Positions 24,072 to 32,178 of a stretch of 32,976 bases of DNA are shown here, piece by piece. This DNA is from Bacillota bacterium (lineage in GTDB: Bacteria; Bacillota; SHA-98; UBA4971): the NCBI GenBank assembly GCA_012689375.1, contig JAAZLO010000049.1, positions 1 through 32,976 on the forward strand, given 5' to 3'. The translations under genes and the position numbers were made by a program. Below the pieces are notes generated by a model. The model saw only the letters and a program-made list of their open reading frames with translations. It ran no database searches and was not told where the DNA came from. How positions within the stretch are numbered: position 1 is the first letter of the stretch; every line of letters begins with the position of its first letter.

Positions 24072-24132
24072 GGTACATTATAAACTGAATATTATTGGAT
24101 AACAGATTAAAAATCACAGAATAACGGTATAG

Positions 24133-24176
24133 ACGGCTGCCTGAACAATAAAAAACAATATAGGCAGCCGTTTTTC
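24133..24176 (+). terminator. Rho-independent terminator after htrA
   Basis: ACGGCTGCCT (24133-24142) pairs fully with AGGCAGCCGT (24162-24171) around a 19-nt A-rich loop, followed by TTTTTC. It closes the sigma-to-htrA operon about 60 nt after its last stop codon. Confidence 0.88.
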
Positions 24177-24270
24177 TTATGTTCTTTTAAACAAAAATTC
24201 AAATCCGGTAGTATAATAACAATATAATCAGATAGGCTTCTTTATTGAAAAGAAAGGGCGGATTTCCCCA

Positions 24271-24462
24271 ATGTCAAACATCAGACGTCTTTACAGAATC
24301 AGAAGTCAGAGAAAACTCGGCGGGGTATGTGCAGGGTTAGCCAGGTACTTCAATATAGATGTCAGCATTATCCGGATTGTCTGGATCCTCCTTGCAGTAT
24401 TGTACGGTTCGGGGATTCTTGCCTATATTCTTGCCTGGATTATTATTCCAGAAGAACCCTGA
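24271..24462 (+). CDS. PspC domain protein
   Basis: This 63-residue protein is a bare PspC domain: RRLYRIRSQRKLGGVCAGLARYFNIDVSIIRIVW, then the hydrophobic segment ILLAVLYGSGILAYILAWIIIP, and a short PEEP tail. PspC proteins sense inner-membrane stress in phage-shock systems. The ATG follows AAAGGGCGG by 8 nt. Two TATAAT boxes (24212-24217 and 24223-24228) lie upstream without a clear -35. It is placed just after the envelope stress operon but past its terminator, and meets trkH tail to tail with a 6-nt gap. Confidence 0.93.
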   Translation: MSNIRRLYRIRSQRKLGGVCAGLARYFNIDVSIIRIVWILLAVLYGSGILAYILAWIIIPEEP

Positions 24463-24468
24463 AAACAG

Positions 24469-25920
24469 TTATCCTTTGCGCCAAAAGTCAGGGATAAAAA
24501 GGACTAAAACAGTGAAAAGCTCTAACCTGCCTAATAACATACATGCGCTTAATACCCATTTTCCAAAGGCAGGTATAGGGTGATAAGTAACTGCCGGTCC
24601 CACCGCCATAAGGCCGGGCCCGACATTTCCTAAAGTTGCTGCCACTGCAGAACAAGCAGAAACAAGATCAAGGCCAAACCCGGTCATAATAAGTGATCCG
24701 CCGGCAAACACAATCAAATACAAAAAGAAAAAAGCAGTGATGGTATTCAGAGTATCACGGGAAACCGGGGATCCGTTTATTTTAGGTAAGGTAACAGCCC
24801 GCGGGTAAATAAACCGGAAACTTTCTTTGTATCCATGTTTTAAAAGGGCTAGGATCCTACTGACTTTAATTGCTCCCGCTGTGGAGCCTGCGCACCCTCC
24901 TATAAGCATTAAGATTATAAGGATCGCCTTAGAAAACGGCGGCCACATATTAAAATCCACAGTGGAAAAACCTGTTGTAGTAATAACCGAAACAACTTGA
25001 AAGCATGAATGCCTGAGGGCTTCCCTGAAACTTTGAAAACTCACAGATAAATAAAGGTTGGCTGTTATTAAAGTAATGGCAACTAGAATTATGGAAAAAT
25101 AGAGCTTAAGTTCGGAATCCTGAAAGAATACTTTTAATTTACGCCCGCTTGAGGCCTGAAAATACAGGGTAAAATTGATACCAGCAAGAAACATAAAAAC
25201 TGTAATAATCCAATAAAGCCCGGGATTTGCCCATGCACCTATACTTGCTGCCTTTGTAGAAAAACCCCCTGTGGCCATTGTGGCAAATGCATGGTTTACC
25301 GAATCAAAAAGGTTCATTCCCGCCATACAAAGTAAAATTATCTCAGCCACTGTAAACCCAACATAAATCAGCCAAAGAGTCTTTGCGGATTCCTTTATTC
25401 TGGGAACAATCCTCTCAGGCAAAGGCCCCGGCACCTCCGCCTTAAACAAACGGCTTCCCCCACTGCCGGCACCGGGTAAAACCGCTATAAACAGGACAAT
25501 AATCCCCATTCCGCCCAACCAGTGTAAAAGGCTGCGCCAGAGCAGGATTCCGTTGGGTTGGGCATCAACGTTTTCTATCACTGTGGCACCTGTGGTGGTG
25601 AGTCCGGACATGGCTTCAAAAAATGCATCATGATATGTAGGGCATGCCTTATATATAACAAAAGGTAAAGCCCCTACTGCAGCCGCAATAATCCATCCCA
25701 ATGTAACTATGGCGAAGGATTCCTTAACCCCTGGAGTCTTAGTTGTATTTGAAGCGGTTTTTATAAGAATACCCAATCCTACAGAAATAGCAGCTGCAAC
25801 AAAAAATGACCATACATCATTTTGGTGGAAACAAAAGGATACGGACATTGGGACTAACATTAATAACCCCAAAATAATAACTAAAACCCCTATTGTATTA
25901 AATACCGGTCTGATATCCAA
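24469..25920 (-). CDS. trkH: Potassium uptake channel subunit TrkH
   Basis: A 483-residue polytopic membrane protein of the TrkH/KtrB family. Pore-loop motifs of the four repeats are visible: EAMSGLTTTGATVIENVD, ATMATGGFSTKAASIG, VVSVITTTGFSTVDFNMW and CSAVAATLGNVGPGL, each with the G that lines the selectivity filter. GGCAGSTAGAIKVSRIL is another conserved stretch. It imports K+ driven by the ion gradient and regulated by TrkA. The TTG start follows GTGAGGCGA. It lies 36 nt after trkA. Confidence 0.96.
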   Translation of the reverse strand: MDIRPVFNTIGVLVIILGLLMLVPMSVSFCFHQNDVWSFFVAAAISVGLGILIKTASNTTKTPGVKESFAIVTLGWIIAAAVGALPFVIYKACPTYHDAFFEAMSGLTTTGATVIENVDAQPNGILLWRSLLHWLGGMGIIVLFIAVLPGAGSGGSRLFKAEVPGPLPERIVPRIKESAKTLWLIYVGFTVAEIILLCMAGMNLFDSVNHAFATMATGGFSTKAASIGAWANPGLYWIITVFMFLAGINFTLYFQASSGRKLKVFFQDSELKLYFSIILVAITLITANLYLSVSFQSFREALRHSCFQVVSVITTTGFSTVDFNMWPPFSKAILIILMLIGGCAGSTAGAIKVSRILALLKHGYKESFRFIYPRAVTLPKINGSPVSRDTLNTITAFFFLYLIVFAGGSLIMTGFGLDLVSACSAVAATLGNVGPGLMAVGPAVTYHPIPAFGKWVLSACMLLGRLELFTVLVLFIPDFWRKG

Positions 25921-25956
25921 AGTTAAGTCGCCTCACAGAAAAAATTCATTGCCAAA

Positions 25957-27300
25957 CTATTTTATACAATCTTCAAGATGTGGTACTACGGAAGGCATGG
26001 CAAAAACCACAATCCTGTCTCCGGGGAGAAGGACTGTATTGCCCCGGGGAATTATAATTGTGTCCCCACGGATTACTGAACCTACTATTGCACCTTTGGG
26101 GAACCCTAAATTCTGAAGGGGTTTATTACATATTTTTGCAGTATGCGGTAGGCTTATCTCCATGACTTCCAGATCCCCTTTACCAAGCAATGTAAGGGAC
26201 ACAACGTTAACATTATGAATAAGCCTCAATATAGTGCCGGAAAAAATCATTCTCGGAATAACAGTGGCATCAATACCCATTTGTGATGCTATTGGCATGT
26301 AATCTTCTCTTTTAAGTTTAACAACAACGCTTTTGACCCCTGCATGTTTCGCCATATACCCTGCAAGAAGATTTGTTTGATCCTCGCCTGTCAATGCCAC
26401 AAAGGCATCTACGGATTGTATTGTATTATCATGGAATATGTCCGGCTTTGCACCATCGCCACGGATTACCAGGGCATGATGTAATTCACGCGCTAAGTAA
26501 TGGCATGTATCTTCATCATGTTCAATTACTTTAACAATAGGAATGTGCCTCCTGTTTTGTTCCAGGTAATGGGCTAATAAAAGGCCGGTTCTTCCTCCGC
26601 CGAGGATTGCCACAGAGCGGACAGTGTGATCCTTTGTGCCTACAAGCCAACCTATTTCAGTCGGGGCGCCTGTCTTTCCTATGATGAAAATATTATCCCC
26701 CGCTAAGATATGGGTGCCCCCGTGAGGCACTAAGACTTCACCGCTACGGAGGATGGCCCCGATAGTACATGACGTAATATTTGCATCCTTTACAGTCATT
26801 CCGGCAATGGGGGAATTCTCCTGGACTTTGAATCCCAGCATTTGGACTTTTCCGTCGGCAAAATACCGGACTTCCGTTGCAGCCGGAGTCCTGAGAAATT
26901 TAAAGGCTTCGTATGCCACTGCCTCTTCAGGGCTTATAATCACATCAATACCCAGCTGCGTTAAGGAAAGGCCATTCTCTGACAGTCCGTGATATTCCGG
27001 GTTTCTTATGCGCGCCACTGTTTTTTTGGCTGAAAGATGCTTGGCAGTCATACAAGCCACCATATTAACTTCATCACTGTCGGTTACTGCAATAAACAGG
27101 TCCGAATTAACCAGACCTGCATCTTTAAGGACTTTCCCGCTTGCACCGTTTCCGTGTACAGTCATTACATCAAGATTTTCACTCAGCTCTGTCAGGGTTT
27201 CTTCCCTGGAATCTATAACCACCACATTATGCCCGGCCTCTGCCAGCATCTTCGAAATTTGAAATCCTGTTTTACCCGCTCCCACAATTACAATTGTCAA
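25957..27300 (-). CDS. trkA: Trk potassium uptake regulator TrkA
   Basis: The 447-residue cytosolic protein has two tandem RCK units. Each has a Rossmann nucleotide-binding half (IVIVGAGKTGFQISKML at the start; VAILGGGRTGLLLAHYLEQ near 230) and a C-terminal ligand half (GFKVQENSPIAGMTVKDANI; LPHTAKICNKPLQNLGFPKGAIVGSVIRGD). It gates TrkH in response to nucleotides. The TTG start is preceded by GGGGTGATGAC. The Trk pair is transcribed away from the threonine synthase gene. Confidence 0.96.
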   Translation of the reverse strand: MTIVIVGAGKTGFQISKMLAEAGHNVVVIDSREETLTELSENLDVMTVHGNGASGKVLKDAGLVNSDLFIAVTDSDEVNMVACMTAKHLSAKKTVARIRNPEYHGLSENGLSLTQLGIDVIISPEEAVAYEAFKFLRTPAATEVRYFADGKVQMLGFKVQENSPIAGMTVKDANITSCTIGAILRSGEVLVPHGGTHILAGDNIFIIGKTGAPTEIGWLVGTKDHTVRSVAILGGGRTGLLLAHYLEQNRRHIPIVKVIEHDEDTCHYLARELHHALVIRGDGAKPDIFHDNTIQSVDAFVALTGEDQTNLLAGYMAKHAGVKSVVVKLKREDYMPIASQMGIDATVIPRMIFSGTILRLIHNVNVVSLTLLGKGDLEVMEISLPHTAKICNKPLQNLGFPKGAIVGSVIRGDTIIIPRGNTVLLPGDRIVVFAMPSVVPHLEDCIK

Positions 27301-27463
27301 GTCATCACCCCTTTCCGACCCGGGTCGTTTCCCATCTATGAGAGGTCCCTGTTTTCAATTGTTTCATTGTATATCAAGTCAGCTGTATAATATATTATTA
27401 CGCATTCATCCTACGCTTAAAAACATAGGCTCTCTATAAATTTTCCACGTAAAGTCGTAACTT

Positions 27464-27485
27464 ATGATATAAGTATGACATAAGT
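27464..27485. repeat. 11-bp near-perfect tandem repeat in the trkA/threonine synthase gap
   Basis: ATGATATAAGT is followed directly by ATGACATAAGT (one mismatch), a spacing of about one helical turn. It lies about 90 nt before the threonine synthase gene. It might be a regulator site; no regulator is known. Of the 272-nt gap, the rest holds AT-rich sequence with no clear promoter. Confidence 0.4.
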
Positions 27486-27520
27486 GTGCCCGCTTTCATT
27501 TGGGTTGTCAAGATCATGTT

Positions 27521-27536
27521 TTGGAAACGTTTTTCA
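27521..27536 (+). promoter_or_regulatory. Candidate cre-like (CcpA/LacI) operator
   Basis: TTGGAAACGTTTTTCA fits the Firmicute catabolite response element WTGAAARCGYTTTWNN at all but one position (A to G at position 4). It lies about 40 nt before the threonine synthase start. A chance match is possible. Confidence 0.35.
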
Positions 27537-27572
27537 GGTGATGACGGTTTCTAAGCCGAAAGGAGGCATGTA

Positions 27573-28718
27573 ATGCTATACTGTGCACGCTGTGGTCTCA
27601 GGTATCCTGTTAATATAGGGGTATGGCGTTGTATTTGCCAAGGAGAACTGGAATATGATAATCCACATGAGATCGTAGTCCCGGATCTTAATGATCTTAT
27701 TCCTCGTCCATGTTCCATTTGGAGATACAGGGAAGCATTGCCAGCTTTGGAGGATGAATATATTATAACCTTTAATGAAGGGTACACCCCAATCATCACT
27801 ATAAAATACCATGATATTCCTATATGGCTTAAACTTGATTTTCTTTGCCCTACCGGATCTTATAAGGATCGCGGCACCTCAGTTATGATTTCCTGTCTGA
27901 AACAAACCGGCATAAAATCCGTGGTGGAAGATTCATCAGGAAATGCCGGGGCTTCAATCGCTGCATATGCAGGGAGGGCGGGTATGAAATGTACAGTGTT
28001 TGTGCCTTCAGATACATCCCCCGGGAAACTCATACAAATCAGGGCGTACGGTGCAACGATTGAGATGGTAGACGGCACAAGACAGGATGTGGCTAAAGCA
28101 TGTCAAGAAGCTGCTGAGGGCAATCATAACGGAGAAACCTTCTACGCAAGTCATAATTGGAATCCTTTTTTCTTAGAAGGTATCAAAACCCTGGCATATG
28201 AGATCTGGGAGCAGGGCGTGAGAAACAGTATAATGCCAAATTGGGTAGTTATCCCGGCCGGCTACGGAAGCTGCGTGCTTGGTGCTTATCGTGGGTTTTC
28301 GGATCTTGTAAATCAAGGTAAACTCCATGAAATTCCCAGGCTTATCGTTGTGCAAGCTAAAAACTGCGCACCTGTTTATGAAGCATACTTACGTGGGGGT
28401 ACAGAGGTTTTGCCTATACACGGACAAAGAACAATAGCTGAAGGAATTGCATGCAGTAATCCTGTCAGGGGATCCGAAATCCTTCATGCCGTGAGAGCAT
28501 CAGGGGGGGTTGTTATGGCGGTCGCTGAGAAGGAAATAGAATGTGCTGCCATTGAATTGGCAAAGGACGGAGTATTTGTGGAGCCGACATCAGCAGTAGT
28601 GGTGGCAGCATTAAAGCGCTTAATTGATAATGAAGTGATTTCAGGAAATGATATTGCACTTGGGATCCTTACAGGGACAGGCCTCAAAGCCACGGATTAC
28701 TATGGAAGCCGCCTCTGA
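27573..28718 (+). CDS. thrC: Threonine synthase-like PLP enzyme
   Basis: A fold-type II pyridoxal phosphate enzyme of 381 residues, probably forming threonine from phosphohomoserine. The PLP lysine is K98 in PTGSYKDRG (93-101); SSGNAGAS, a later phosphate loop VIPAGYGSCVLG and GILTGTGLKATDY near the end fit the family. The N-terminus has a putative zinc ribbon, C4-x2-C7 and C20-x-C22, common in bacterial and archaeal threonine synthases. An EGYTPI strand precedes the lysine. The ATG follows AAAGGAGG by 6 nt. No other threonine gene is near. Cysteate synthase or a related lyase is an alternative. Confidence 0.8.
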   Translation: MLYCARCGLRYPVNIGVWRCICQGELEYDNPHEIVVPDLNDLIPRPCSIWRYREALPALEDEYIITFNEGYTPIITIKYHDIPIWLKLDFLCPTGSYKDRGTSVMISCLKQTGIKSVVEDSSGNAGASIAAYAGRAGMKCTVFVPSDTSPGKLIQIRAYGATIEMVDGTRQDVAKACQEAAEGNHNGETFYASHNWNPFFLEGIKTLAYEIWEQGVRNSIMPNWVVIPAGYGSCVLGAYRGFSDLVNQGKLHEIPRLIVVQAKNCAPVYEAYLRGGTEVLPIHGQRTIAEGIACSNPVRGSEILHAVRASGGVVMAVAEKEIECAAIELAKDGVFVEPTSAVVVAALKRLIDNEVISGNDIALGILTGTGLKATDYYGSRL

Positions 28719-28757
28719 TATCGGAATTTATCCGGGTTTCTTTTGAGCCTTTTATGA

Positions 28758-29678
28758 TTAGTGAAGATATGCACCCGGGGGGTAAGTTTCAATTATTTCA
28801 ATGAAGGCTTTGACTACCTTAGGATCAAATTGACTCCCGGAATATTGCCGTAGTTCAGCTAAAGCCTCTTGATCTGTCATTGCAGCACAATACGGCCTGT
28901 CAGAGGTCATAGCATCGAAAGCATCCACCACGCCGATAATACGTGCCTCGATGGAGATCTCATCCCCTTTTAGGCCGAAGGGGTAGCCTGTCCCATCATA
29001 TCGTTCATGATGCTGCTCTATAATGGGTCCTGCATCCGCCAGGAATGTATCTTCAATCATTTTTCTGCCTTCTATGGGATGTTTGATTATCTTTTCCCAT
29101 TCCTCCGGAGTTAAAGGCCCTTTCTTCTTAAGAATATGATCCGGTATCTTTATTTTCCCGATATCGTGTAAAAGGGCGGCATATATTAATAATTCAAGTC
29201 TGTCCGGGGGGAGCCCCATTTTTTCTCCTACCAGCATAGATAGGCTTTGGAGCCTTTCACAATGTTTTTGTGTATGATTATCTTTTCTTTCAACTTCCTT
29301 AGCGAGAGCGACGAGCCGGTGAATCTCGTCGCTCAAGGCATGAAAAATCGGTTGTGATGACATATAAAGTAGGGTTACACCCTCTTCAGTCCGGAAGTAT
29401 ACCTCCTCCATGAGACGTGTAACAACAAGGTAATCCCCGGGCCGCAATCGGACTGTTTCATCTTTTCCGTTCTTACAGGTCAGTACCCCATCGAGAATAA
29501 AATAAAATTCAAACCCATTCCAGTTTGGCTCAGATGATAGGGTAATAAGGGCATTTGCAGCAATATACTGCTTCATTATTTCAATTCCGTTTCCTCTTGC
29601 CAGGAGTCTGACTTCTGTCGACTTCTTGCTTGCCTGCTTAATAAAATCAGATTCGCGGCCAATGCGAACTCCTTCCAT
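28758..29678 (-). CDS. Cupin/HD-GYP fusion protein
   Basis: The first 115 residues resemble a cupin sensor: NGFEFYFILDGVLTCKNG followed by RLRPGDYLVVT, the two cupin strands. After a helical linker (EIHRLVALAKEVERKDNHTQKHCERL) comes a full HD-GYP domain: HDIGK, KHPIEGRK, HHERYDGTGYPFGLKGD and DAFDAMTSDRPY. It should hydrolyse cyclic di-GMP, perhaps in response to a small ligand bound by the cupin. Length 306. It starts with ATG after GGGAGG. It meets the threonine synthase gene tail to tail. Confidence 0.88.
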   Translation of the reverse strand: MEGVRIGRESDFIKQASKKSTEVRLLARGNGIEIMKQYIAANALITLSSEPNWNGFEFYFILDGVLTCKNGKDETVRLRPGDYLVVTRLMEEVYFRTEEGVTLLYMSSQPIFHALSDEIHRLVALAKEVERKDNHTQKHCERLQSLSMLVGEKMGLPPDRLELLIYAALLHDIGKIKIPDHILKKKGPLTPEEWEKIIKHPIEGRKMIEDTFLADAGPIIEQHHERYDGTGYPFGLKGDEISIEARIIGVVDAFDAMTSDRPYCAAMTDQEALAELRQYSGSQFDPKVVKAFIEIIETYPPGAYLH

Positions 29679-29724
29679 ATAACCTCCCTACTGAGCATGT
29701 AGAATTTATACGCATAATATGTAC

Positions 29725-29745
29725 AGTATTCCCATACGTAATACT
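29725..29745. repeat. Inverted repeat AGTATT-N9-AATACT
   Basis: A perfect 6-bp inverted repeat with a 9-nt spacer lies between the small exported gene and the cupin/HD-GYP gene, touching the stop codon of the former. It could be an operator for the HD-GYP gene; evidence is only the symmetry. Confidence 0.3.
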
Positions 29746-30115
29746 AAAGGCCTGCAACCCTCAAAGGGACGGATAAGATGGATATACCACCGGTATCCAC
29801 CTTACTACCTTCACACCCTACCCCCGATACAGACTGTTTGTTCTGCCCATCACTGTTATCACTCGACTTAGACAATAATGATCCGATAACTTTATCAAGG
29901 CTCTCAGCGTTTTTCACAATCTTGAGGGCATTGGATAACCCGGCTCCGATCCTGTCATCAGCCTTTTTAGTTAATTGGGGGACCGCCTCACTTAATGATA
30001 CATAACCTACCTTAACTGATGAAGATTCGAACTTGGCCTCGCATAGCGAAATACCGGTAAACGACACTAAGGCGAGAATAGTAACTAACGCAATAATTAT
30101 CCGTAACTTCCTCAT
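29744..30115 (-). CDS. Small exported protein of unknown function
   Basis: I do not recognise this 123-residue protein. It has a clear signal peptide (MRKLRIIIALVTILALVSFTG, likely cut after CEA or nearby). The mature part has a leucine- and valine-rich stretch (KVGYVSLSEAVPQLTKKADDRIGAGLSNALKIVKNAESLDKV shortened here in description), a Ser/Asn/Gly-rich linker with one Cys, then a hydrophobic tail ending LSVPLRVAGL. The ATG follows GAGGAGGTAAA by 5 nt, so it is truly expressed. It has an unusually long upstream region with a hairpin. Small secreted or surface proteins of this kind are common in clostridial genomes, function unknown. Confidence 0.6.
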   Translation of the reverse strand: MRKLRIIIALVTILALVSFTGISLCEAKFESSSVKVGYVSLSEAVPQLTKKADDRIGAGLSNALKIVKNAESLDKVIGSLLSKSSDNSDGQNKQSVSGVGCEGSKVDTGGISILSVPLRVAGL

Positions 30116-30165
30116 GGTGCTTTACCTCCTCGGCAATATCGTATTTCCCAGACCCCTCAGATTCA

Positions 30166-30196
30166 ATCACCTGCCGCCCTGTTGCAAGCAGGTGAT
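30166..30196 (-). promoter_or_regulatory. Hairpin in the leader of the small exported gene
   Basis: ATCACCTGC pairs perfectly with GCAGGTGAT over 9 bp around a 13-nt loop, about 50 nt before the ATG at 30115. The 321-nt gap between this gene and the tRNA otherwise holds an AT-rich stretch and a GGCAGGAAAATCC segment (leftward, near 30251-30263). No T run follows, so it is not a terminator; a structured leader is inferred. Confidence 0.45.
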
Positions 30197-30436
30197 GGGC
30201 ATACTAAATAAAACTGGATAGACTCGCTGAACATCAATTTCGCCACGTGCTTGGATTTTCCTGCCTAAACCGACTGATATTAGACAATTCCCCCGGAATC
30301 TATAGAATTTGTATAGTTTTTAGCGAAAGATATATAAAATGTGGGGCTTGGGTGCTCTTAACATCATAGAAGGGGTTACTCCGTTGTGTAAACTATATAA
30401 ATGTTATCAACTTGGCAGTATAAGGCGTGTACAGTT

Positions 30437-30511
30437 TGGAGCCGGCGGTGGGAATCGAACCCACAACCTGCGCATTACGAGTGCGCCGCTCTTCCATTGA
30501 GCCACGCCGGC
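30437..30511 (-). tRNA. tRNA-Thr (CGT anticodon)
   Basis: A full cloverleaf reads leftward: acceptor GCCGGCG, D arm GCTC-AATGGAA-GAGC, anticodon arm GCGCA-CTCGTAA-TGCGC with anticodon CGT, variable loop AGGTT, T arm GTGGG-TTCGATT-CCCAC, acceptor CGCCGGC, discriminator T and encoded CCA (30439-30437). It reads ACG threonine codons. The gene lies between the phosphodiesterase and the exported protein and has its own promoter. Confidence 0.97.
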
Positions 30512-30553
30512 TGGAAGGAATTTTATAAGATACGGAGATGATCTGACATCGCC

Positions 30554-30582
30554 AGTATAACATGGTGAAATTGCTGTGTAAA
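30554..30582 (-). promoter_or_regulatory. Sigma-A promoter of tRNA-Thr
   Basis: Leftward: TTTACA (30582-30577), 17 nt, TATACT (30559-30554). One mismatch in each box and ideal spacing. Transcription would start near 30547, about 36 nt before the tRNA. Confidence 0.75.
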
Positions 30583-30632
30583 GATGATCAGGCTTTGATG
30601 TTGTATATGTGGTTGAGCCTTGGTAATTAAGT

Positions 30633-32138
30633 TTAGTAACCGGCCACAGCTTCTTTAAGAATATCACCTGATGAATCAAAGGGTTGTCTTACACCCAGTA
30701 AATGTGATATAGTCGGTGCCACATCAATAATGGATGTGGGCCTGTCTACAATAACACCGTCATTTACACCGGCCCCGGAAAAAAGCATAAAAACCCGGCG
30801 TGACGATTCATCGCCTGTGTTGTGTTGCCCCCCTATCCTAAGATAAAGATTATTAAAACTGAAATGGTGGGGTGGATCAGCCCAGATGTACAATGATCCG
30901 AAAGCGGGATGAGCCCCTGCCTTTGCCAGCTGATCACGGGACATGTATCCTCCGAAATAGGGTTTGTTTCTTAGTGCATTAATAATTTTATTGTAGTCGA
31001 CCGGGGTAATATCCCACAGAAAATAGAATTGCAAGGAAAGATCCCCGCCTTTTAGTATGACTATATCAGTGCCTGGGGATGCCTTTTCACCGGGTGAGAG
31101 GATTTCTGTGATATATCCAAGTTTATTTAAGGTCTCTAGTACATCGGGCAAACTTGTCTTACCTTTATAATGGGACATTCCATGATCACTTGTAAGAATA
31201 ATTACTGTTTGATCAAGGATTCCAAGATCATTTAGTGCATCCACAAGAAGACCGAGATCCAAGTCCATGGAGATAAGTTTGTGAATGAGTTTATCCTTCC
31301 ATGTTTCATAGTTGAAAGCAAGGGAAAAGCCGTAATTGAGTCCTAAGTTATGACCGGTGGCATCTAAGTCATCAGCATATATCGCCAGGAACCCCGGGAT
31401 CCCGGGGATAATAATTGATTGCCCGTTTTCTGCGTTAACCGGTTCTTGTCTGAGGAGTTTTATCGCCTCAATAACCCTTTTATGCCAGGAGCCTGAGGGC
31501 TGCACATATAGGTGGTGGGGATCATTAGATCTAATGTTGCGTCCTTTAAGCGCAAATTGCTGGACGGATGCAGATGAGAATCCTTGTTCGGCCAAAACTT
31601 CCGCAATTGTTTCAGATGAATTTTCAGCGCCTGCATCTTTTACAATGTTCTCGGAGAGATCATAATAAATATAGGTGTTACCGTGGGTTGCAGGCCAGGC
31701 ACCTGTAACTATACTTGTTTGCATAGGCCGTGTCACGCTGGGAAATCCGTTATACGTATGGGTAAACAAAGTACCCCTTGATATAAGATAGTTCAAAATA
31801 GGCGTCCCCGGCAACCCCGGGCTGTTCGCCCATTCATAATACCGGTAGGCAAATCCATCCCAATTAATATATATTACATAATCAATTTTAGACTTACTTC
31901 TATCTTTATCATTGGTTCCCTGTTTGGCTAGGCCGGTGTTTATGTTAAATTTCAGGTTGCTTTGCCCTACTATATTACAGTTACTTATAGGGGCTTGCCT
32001 GCTTTCATAGGAAGAGTATGCAAAAACAAAACCCCGCCTTCCAAAGGTTTTTATGTTCGGATGTGTCCCGCTTATAATTACACCGATTACGAGTATGAAA
32101 ATTGCGGCGCAGAGTTCTGATACTCTTTGTCTCAACAT
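30633..32138 (-). CDS. Membrane-anchored alkaline phosphatase-superfamily phosphodiesterase
   Basis: The 501-residue protein fits the type I phosphodiesterase/nucleotide pyrophosphatase family. An N-terminal hydrophobic segment (about 10-26) exports or anchors it. Metal and nucleophile residues are visible: D94 in INWDG, T136 in FPSVTRPMQTS (catalytic Thr), the DDLDATGH motif, TSDHGMSH, and GGQHNTGD with a metal His near the C-terminus. A linker of about 50 polar residues follows the anchor. Substrates could be nucleotides, phospholipids or teichoic acid-like polymers; not decidable here. The ATG follows CAGGGGGG. It lies 40 nt after a HAD phosphatase. Confidence 0.87.
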   Translation of the reverse strand: MLRQRVSELCAAIFILVIGVIISGTHPNIKTFGRRGFVFAYSSYESRQAPISNCNIVGQSNLKFNINTGLAKQGTNDKDRSKSKIDYVIYINWDGFAYRYYEWANSPGLPGTPILNYLISRGTLFTHTYNGFPSVTRPMQTSIVTGAWPATHGNTYIYYDLSENIVKDAGAENSSETIAEVLAEQGFSSASVQQFALKGRNIRSNDPHHLYVQPSGSWHKRVIEAIKLLRQEPVNAENGQSIIIPGIPGFLAIYADDLDATGHNLGLNYGFSLAFNYETWKDKLIHKLISMDLDLGLLVDALNDLGILDQTVIILTSDHGMSHYKGKTSLPDVLETLNKLGYITEILSPGEKASPGTDIVILKGGDLSLQFYFLWDITPVDYNKIINALRNKPYFGGYMSRDQLAKAGAHPAFGSLYIWADPPHHFSFNNLYLRIGGQHNTGDESSRRVFMLFSGAGVNDGVIVDRPTSIIDVAPTISHLLGVRQPFDSSGDILKEAVAGY

Positions 32139-32178
32139 ACGCCCCCCTGATACGTAACACGCTAATATATAATATGTG

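Noticed and set aside
27301-27572. T-box leader before the threonine synthase gene
   Set aside because: No T-box core sequence (TGGNACCGCG type) or terminator/antiterminator pair is present.
30121-30240. Cyclic di-GMP riboswitch in the leader of the small exported gene
   Set aside because: Tempting because of the nearby HD-GYP gene, but the conserved GCAAACC and tetraloop parts of GEMM riboswitches are absent. Only a simple hairpin is seen.
30407-30679. Leftward 90-codon open frame across the tRNA-Thr gene
   Set aside because: It runs through a perfect tRNA cloverleaf and its promoter, so it is not a protein gene.
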